NCBI RefSeq assembly: GCF_016583765.1
Contig: NZ_NRRR01000007.1
Coordinates: forward strand, 61,795-125,794
Source: Chromatium weissei
GTDB lineage: Bacteria; Pseudomonadota; Gammaproteobacteria; Chromatiales; Chromatiaceae
Length of the DNA stretch: 64,000 nt
Reading direction: 5' to 3'
The position numbers and the translations under genes are program-made. How positions within the stretch are numbered: position 1 is the first letter of the stretch; each line of letters opens with the position of its first letter. The notes below the pieces were generated by a model, which saw nothing but the letters and a program-made list of their open reading frames with translations, searched no databases and was not told where the DNA came from. Shown piece by piece: positions 59,607 through 64,000 of this stretch.

Positions 59607-60041
59607 GGCGATCCTAAACTGGATAACAGCTTGTTTTCACAAAACAACTGTCATGCGCTGGCACTGATTGATTCGGGCACCGTGCAGCCCGGTTTGATTC
59701 AACACGAGTTTGGCGACTGCCTGTTGCACTTAGCATGATGAATTGAATAGTGAAATGCGATTTAGTTTAGAAATGTGCGCAGATACTCTTACTGGCTATT
59801 CTGCTGCGACTATTGGATTATTCAATACTACTGAAATTGAATTTTTTTGTGATGTAATTCGGCTATTGCCATTTGAATTAGGAATCCGCTTTTTAAGCGA
59901 TCATTTGAATGGAGACCGCTATTTCCGAATTGAGCAACGCGGCAAAAACTTCAAAAACGGGCACAACGTCAATTTGAATTGGTCACGGAGATTGAACGAC
60001 AAGAGCGGGCACTGCGGAAAGTGATTCAGAAATGTTTTTAA
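59547..60041 (+). pseudogene. phosphotransferase (APH/choline kinase family), C-terminal relic
   Basis: Three consecutive frames encode parts of one kinase: LRLRVTHGDPKLDNSLFSQN with ALIDSGTVQPGLIQHEFGD (catalytic HGD and metal-binding ID motifs; ends 59738), then FSLEMCADTLTGYSAATIGL with FELGIRFLSDHLNGDRYFR (to about 59935), then LVTEIERQERALRKVIQK (to 60041). The N-lobe is missing and the frames are shifted, so no enzyme can be made. The best fit is the N-acetylhexosamine kinase-like group of aminoglycoside phosphotransferase folds. Confidence 0.65.
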
Positions 60042-60146
60042 ATGTATTGAAGAGTTAATTGGATCGTGCATGTGTTGGTGGATTGAATTATTGGAAATTT
60101 GCTGTTTTAACCAAAACAGCGAGCGAGCAGATCATCAGCAGTTTTG

Positions 60147-60737
60147 TTACATGAAGTGGCAACAGGTGGGTTTATAGGGAATGAAGAACTTTCGTTGTCG
60201 ATTGCTTTTCACAATCTTGGGTTGCGGATGATTGATCGCGGGATTGCAAACGGCTTGCAGAATTGAAAGATAGGGTGCTAAGTCTTTTGGATTCGTACCA
60301 GGTCGCCATTGCTTAAACGTAAATCTTCTGCCTTCATGGTCAATCAATAGCCAAAGTTTCAAATCAATATCAACTTCCTGCACCATCCAAGTGGCATAAA
60401 AGCCTAAGCGATCATCCTTAAATAAATCAGCAGTTTGAACATAAACGCACCAGTGCGGAAGTGGTAATTGAATATCCCGCGTGACTGCGGGCATTGTCCA
60501 CTGGCTGTAATCGGTGACGTAAATCCCTTTGGTCAATCGCCATGCGCCGAGAGTGGCAAGGTGGGCGATGTCAATCTCAAATCGTGTGGCAATTGGTTCC
60601 CAATACTGAACTGGGAGATAACAGGCTTGATCCCAATTCCGTTCGCTTGATAAACGGATGTTGTCGGCTTCAATCCAGACTTCGGGACACTGCCGTTCAA
60701 TACGATTAACTTGTTTTCGGTTGCGGTTGGTTAGCAT
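60147..60737 (-). CDS. AcrVA2-like protein (candidate anti-CRISPR family member)
   Basis: A 196-residue soluble protein. Segments AHLATLGAWRLTKGIYVTDY, PLPHWCVYVQTADL, a GF soon after, WLLIDHEGRRF and LAPYLSILQAVCNP line up in order with AcrVA2 of Moraxella as I remember it, an inhibitor of Cas12a production. That protein is near 320 residues, so this one appears to lack the C-terminal part. AcrVA2-like domains are widespread on mobile elements and most are untested. Start ATG 60737 lies at the edge of a degenerate IS630 element. Whether it inhibits any CRISPR system is unknown. Confidence 0.55.
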   Translation of the reverse strand: MLTNRNRKQVNRIERQCPEVWIEADNIRLSSERNWDQACYLPVQYWEPIATRFEIDIAHLATLGAWRLTKGIYVTDYSQWTMPAVTRDIQLPLPHWCVYVQTADLFKDDRLGFYATWMVQEVDIDLKLWLLIDHEGRRFTFKQWRPGTNPKDLAPYLSILQAVCNPAINHPQPKIVKSNRQRKFFIPYKPTCCHFM

Positions 60738-60739
60738 AC

Positions 60740-61627
60740 AGTTAATCTGGTATAAAATGGTTTATAAAAATAAGGGGTAACTTACTATGACATACTCAAT
60801 TGATTTTCGCACAAAAGTATTAGACGTAAAACAAAAGCAAGGGCTGACCGATAAAGAGGTGGCGGAACTATTTGCAATAGGGACTGCTACTATTGGTCGT
60901 TGGAAAACGAAATTAGAACCACAACGTAATCGTAATAAACCACCGACCAAAATTAACACCGACCTTTTATTAAAAGATATTGCAGACTATCCCGATGCTT
61001 ATCTGCAAGAACGCGCTACAAGATTACAGGTAACCAAAAGTGGTATCCACTCTGCACTAAAAAGATTAGGCATTAGCCGAAAAAAACACTTTCACACACT
61101 CAAGCTAAACCATCGTTGAGAGAACTATTTAACGAACGCATCAGTAACTATAAAAATAAGGTAAACCAATCGTTTATATTGATGAGAGTGCATTTGAAAG
61201 CGATATGTCGCGCCTTTATGGGTATGCGCACATTGGACAAAGATGTACAGGTAAGCATGATTGGCACATTAAAAAACGAATAAATGCTATTGGCGCAATC
61301 ACAGATTTTTTTCTGATTACCGTGACCTTGTTTGCTGGTTCAATTAATTCTGAAGTGTTTTTTCAATGGGTAATCCAAGATTTATTGCCAAAATTATCTG
61401 AGAGTTGTGTCGTTGTTATGGACAATTCTACTTTTCACAAAAGTTCGGACATTCAACAAGCTATTTAAGCACACGGACACATTTTAGAATATCTGTCTGT
61501 TTACTTGCCTGATTTGAATCCCATTGAGCATTACTGGGCAAAAGTGAAGGCTATTCGCAGAAAAGAACAGTGTACAGTTGAAGAGTTGTTTGCTCATAAA
61601 ATTTAATCATTTTATGTCGGAATAGCT
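60740..61627 (+). mobile_element. degenerate IS630-family insertion sequence
   Basis: About 890 bp. Imperfect terminal inverted repeats: left AGTTAATCTGGTATAAAATG (60740-60759), right, read inward on the minus strand, AGCTATTCCGACATAAAATG (61627-61608). TA dinucleotides lie just outside both ends, as expected for this family. Carries one broken transposase gene. Confidence 0.65.
60787..61606 (+). pseudogene. IS630-family transposase, two frameshifts and one stop
   Basis: The N-terminal helix-turn-helix part (60787 to about 61080, SIDFRTKVLDVKQKQGLTDK and GISRKKH) breaks frame at a run of seven A (61080-61086). The middle part breaks frame again near 61155. The DDE part then runs with VYIDESAFESD, VVMDNSTFHKS and, after an in-frame TAA at 61466, LPDLNPIEHYWAKVK, so all three catalytic acidic residues are still encoded. 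The A-run could be a programmed frameshift, but the other two lesions make the gene inactive. Confidence 0.85.
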
Positions 61628-61649
61628 ACACTACCTACCTAACGAATGA

Positions 61650-61775
<126 letters not shown>

Positions 61776-61786
61776 ACGAAGGTTTG

Positions 61787-61875
61787 TAGGCGTTACGCAG
61801 TTAAAAACACAACCTATTGATTAAGTTTTCAGTAGGAAATGCGGTTGTTACTGACAACTAATTACGTAACGCCTA
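61787..61875. mobile_element. MITE-like element 1
   Basis: An 89-bp element with terminal inverted repeats TAGGCGTTACG / CGTAACGCCTA, bounded by TA. No coding capacity. Its left end continues CAGTTA, as in element 2 (CAGTTT). Confidence 0.65.
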
Positions 61876-62149
61876 GATTTTAAATTAGTCATGAGCTGAT
61901 TTTTTGTTAGTGATTCGTTGCCTTCTTTGATTCCGTACAGAATTGAGAAGTAATGCTGCAACGTTATGTGCAGATTTATAATCAATAGATTCCACAAAAA
62001 GCACTGGGGCATGTATTGCCGGAACAGCCGTTGAAAAGTTGGTAACAGAAAGACTCGGAACGTGTCAAAAAGCGTATTTATATTCTTACAGGTCTTGTTA
62101 TCTAACTAAATATAAACGTGTCCGTTTAGCAATTTTGCGTTGATTCCAT

Positions 62150-62335
62150 TCAGTGCGCCATTCAGTGAGTTGCGGAATGAGTACTTCTAAATTGCTGCGT
62201 AACCAAAAACTAGGATATCGACTCGTATACTCTGTTGAAGATCAGACAATCACGGTAACTGTCATCGCTGTTAGTACACGTGATCGCAATGAAATCTATG
62301 ATATTGCTTTAGCACGATCGCATGATAAATCTTGA
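62150..62335 (+). pseudogene. RelE-family toxin, C-terminal relic
   Basis: The frame encodes SKLLRNQKLGYRLVYSVEDQ followed by TVTVIAVSTRDRNEIYDIAL, matching the last two beta strands and catalytic region of RelE/ParE-type toxins. The N-terminal half is absent or out of frame upstream of 62190. No antitoxin gene is seen nearby. Confidence 0.6.
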
Positions 62336-62555
62336 GCCATAACGAATAGGTTAGTTAGACGATTATTCTAATTGTTGGGTTGCCAAAAGCGACAACCCTA
62401 CGCAGCTTTCAAAGTCAATCACTATTTTGTAATAGAAAATCAGCAATTTCTCGAGAGCGTATACAAATCTCGTTATACCAACCGTCTGTAGCCCCTTGAC
62501 CTGAAGTGTGTGTCATTGATACGACCATGGCATTGTCGAAAACTATTGACCTACC

Positions 62556-63113
62556 TCAATACTCAAGCTCTCTATGCGGTTCAAATATTTCGTTGAATAA
62601 TGCGCATCCCTTTTTACTTCCAACAATAACTACATCAGCCTCTAAAAGAGTTAATTGTTCACGTAAATATTCTTTTGTTATTTGAATCTCATCAGAAATT
62701 CCAAGATTATCAGCTCGAACGCCATTTGGGCTATCCGTACATCGAAAATTTAAATACGCTATCTTTTCTGCCGCAGCATATAACGACTCAACATCACGAT
62801 AACTTTCTCTTATTTCATTTTCTGACATGTACTTATCGTAGTATAGATTTGCATATATTGCATTGGCAAGAACGCCTATATTTCTCGTTGTTCTCGCACC
62901 AAACCAGTGTTTGAAAAGGTCTATACTCATTTCCCTTGGCTTGTTTTCACGATCCGAGTTGTATGATTCAAGATTATAAATTACAAGTTTGTAATCTTGC
63001 TCCCAGTAGCATGGAGTCAGAGGTCCATAAAGATTATGACATGGAAGACCATAATCATTGCTTAAAACATCTGAGAATTGAGCCATAAATGAACGATATT
63101 GTTGTTCACTCAT
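62556..63113 (-). CDS. hypothetical protein
   Basis: A 185-residue soluble protein not recognised with confidence. It contains LYGPLTPCYWEQDYKLVIYN, AYLNFRCTDSPNG and LLEADVVIVGSKKGCALFNE. The alternation of a substrate-loop-like start, an N-rich strand and a hydrophobic strand followed by G-S is reminiscent of the uracil-DNA glycosylase fold, but the catalytic motifs are not clear. AT-rich, single gene, located between MITE-like elements near the rRNA operon. Confidence 0.5.
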   Translation of the reverse strand: MSEQQYRSFMAQFSDVLSNDYGLPCHNLYGPLTPCYWEQDYKLVIYNLESYNSDRENKPREMSIDLFKHWFGARTTRNIGVLANAIYANLYYDKYMSENEIRESYRDVESLYAAAEKIAYLNFRCTDSPNGVRADNLGISDEIQITKEYLREQLTLLEADVVIVGSKKGCALFNEIFEPHRELEY

Positions 63114-63219
63114 ACAGATACTCCTCGTTCGTTTCGCTTAACAAGACTTCGACCTCAAATCTGAGGCTAAAGCCGACCTAAAAATTTGTTAAAACTGACA
63201 AAAATGTCTTGTACTTATC

Positions 63220-63327
63220 TAGGAGTTACGCAGTTTGATTGTTAAGTATCTGATTTTATTAGAGTCAGTTTGTGCGTTGCACAATTGTGTATCCATAAAA
63301 ATCAATAATTTAGATGCGTAACTCCTA
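63220..63327. mobile_element. MITE-like element 2
   Basis: A 108-bp element with perfect 13-bp terminal inverted repeats TAGGAGTTACGCA / TGCGTAACTCCTA, bounded by TA. Non-coding. Shares the GTTACGCAGTT terminus with element 1. Confidence 0.75.
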
Positions 63328-63353
63328 TTATCTATAAGATTGATGTCAAGTAT

Positions 63354-63376
63354 AGCTAATCTGGTACAAATTGATC
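63354..63376 (+). repeat. solo IS630-type terminal repeat
   Basis: AGCTAATCTGGTACAAATTG matches the left end of the IS630 relic at 60740 in most positions. No transposase is attached. Confidence 0.5.
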
Positions 63377-63470
63377 TTCGTATTGTAAGCAAAACAACAT
63401 GTTACGTTATTTTTAGCGATCACCTTATGTTAGATCGACTATATTTTGTTTTTTAGGGATAACGGCTCAC

Positions 63471-63581
63471 ATGTCAGAAACCACCTCAGTTTTAGATGGC
63501 ATTTCGCAAACCATACAAAAGCATCCTGACCTGAATAATAATCCCAATCCCACCACAAAAGAAAACCCCCGCCTCAATTAA
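63471..63581 (+). CDS. possible 36-residue peptide
   Basis: Frame MSETTSVLDGISQTIQKHPD continuing to a Pro/Asn-rich tail. AGGGAT lies before the ATG and TATATT further upstream could be a -10 box. The 3' end runs into the rRNA terminator hairpin, so it may be chance. Confidence 0.2.
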   Translation: MSETTSVLDGISQTIQKHPDLNNNPNPTTKENPRLN

Positions 63582-63596
63582 GAAACGGGGGTTTTT
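63562..63596 (-). terminator. rRNA operon terminator
   Basis: AAAACCCCCG (63562-63571) pairs with CGGGGGTTTT (63586-63595). On the minus strand it follows 5S rRNA by about 10 nt and is followed by TTTTCTTTT. Confidence 0.85.
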
Positions 63597-63604
63597 AATT
63601 AAAA

Positions 63605-63721
63605 CCCTGGCAGTAACCTACATTCACATGGGGAGACCCCACACTAGCATCGGCGAGTCACCGTTTCACGACTGAGTTCGGAATGGGATCAGGTGGTTCC
63701 AGTGATCTATAGCCGCCAGGG
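63605..63721 (-). rRNA. rrf: 5S ribosomal RNA
   Basis: About 117 nt. The minus strand begins CCCTGGCGGC and ends CTGCCAGGG, which pair to form helix I; the conserved CCGAACTCAG (loop B/C) and GTGTGGGGTCTCCCCATG are present. The ends may be off by one or two bases. It lies 87 bp after 23S rRNA. Confidence 0.95.
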
Positions 63722-63808
63722 AAAGCGGGTGATAGCACATTAAAAGCTATCGAAATTTGGCGTAATCGTTTAATTAACAAATCAGAAAACAACGCATTTG
63801 GGTGTTAT

Positions 63809-64000
<192 letters not shown>

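Overview
The window is chromosomal DNA of a gammaproteobacterium. The gene sets rpsF-rpsR-rplI-dnaB, tolQRAB, argD-argF, trkAH, pmbA, ubiT, a WaaC-like heptosyltransferase and the run tkt-gap-pgk-pyk-fba all fit that class. The run tkt-gap-pgk-pyk-fba, an octaheme tetrathionate-reductase-family cytochrome, a GlgC-like protein, dispersed CCCCCTTTnnAAAGGGGG-type repeats and many Lcl/dynamin-type accessory genes recall sulfur-oxidising lineages (Thiotrichales or Chromatiales relatives). I cannot name a genus from the sequence alone.

Layout. 0-5.2 kb: signalling block (a chemoreceptor cut by the left edge, a REC-HDOD regulator, a REC-PAS-GGDEF-EAL protein, a free Hpt domain). 5.3-8.5 kb: ygiM-like gene, argF and argD on the minus strand, preceded by a roughly 290-nt leader with a consensus-like promoter, an rrn-type boxA and an intrinsic terminator just upstream of argD. 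8.7-16.2 kb: trkA-trkH, two glycosyltransferases, ribD, a tandem pair of DUF29 genes and a DUF2892 protein. 16.2-22 kb: YqhA-like protein, octaheme cytochrome c plus cytochrome b, ubiT, metK and a thioredoxin-fold protein. 22.4-30.8 kb: tkt, gap, pgk, pyk and fba, interrupted between gap and pgk by DUF4160, DUF2442 and a DNA methyltransferase. 30.9-37.9 kb: a large sensor kinase and tolQRAB. 37.8-46.8 kb (minus strand): ygiQ, gyrB, pmbA, dnaB, rplI, rpsR and rpsF, with tRNA-Ser(UGA) on the plus strand. 47-49.2 kb: a cyclic-nucleotide-binding protein, a small MshEN-like protein and a GlgC homologue that has lost its catalytic motifs.

From about 49.4 kb to the rRNA operon at 63.6 kb the DNA is accessory and heavily rearranged. 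It contains a frameshifted HNH nuclease; relics of an Hsp70-like ATPase and a Cas10/Cmr2-like protein; a coiled-coil protein with two dynamin-like GTPases and an Lcl-domain (DUF1566) protein; toxin-antitoxin fragments; an AcrVA2-like protein; a degenerate IS630 element; a glmS 3' fragment; and two MITE-like elements. The right edge holds an rRNA terminator, 5S rRNA and the 3' end of 23S rRNA, all on the minus strand.

The two signals I would follow first are the boxA-plus-terminator leader of argD-argF (8.19-8.50 kb) and the Hsp70 / Lcl / coiled-coil / dynamin module with adjacent CRISPR-related pieces (51-60.7 kb). Both are inferences from sequence reading without database searches.
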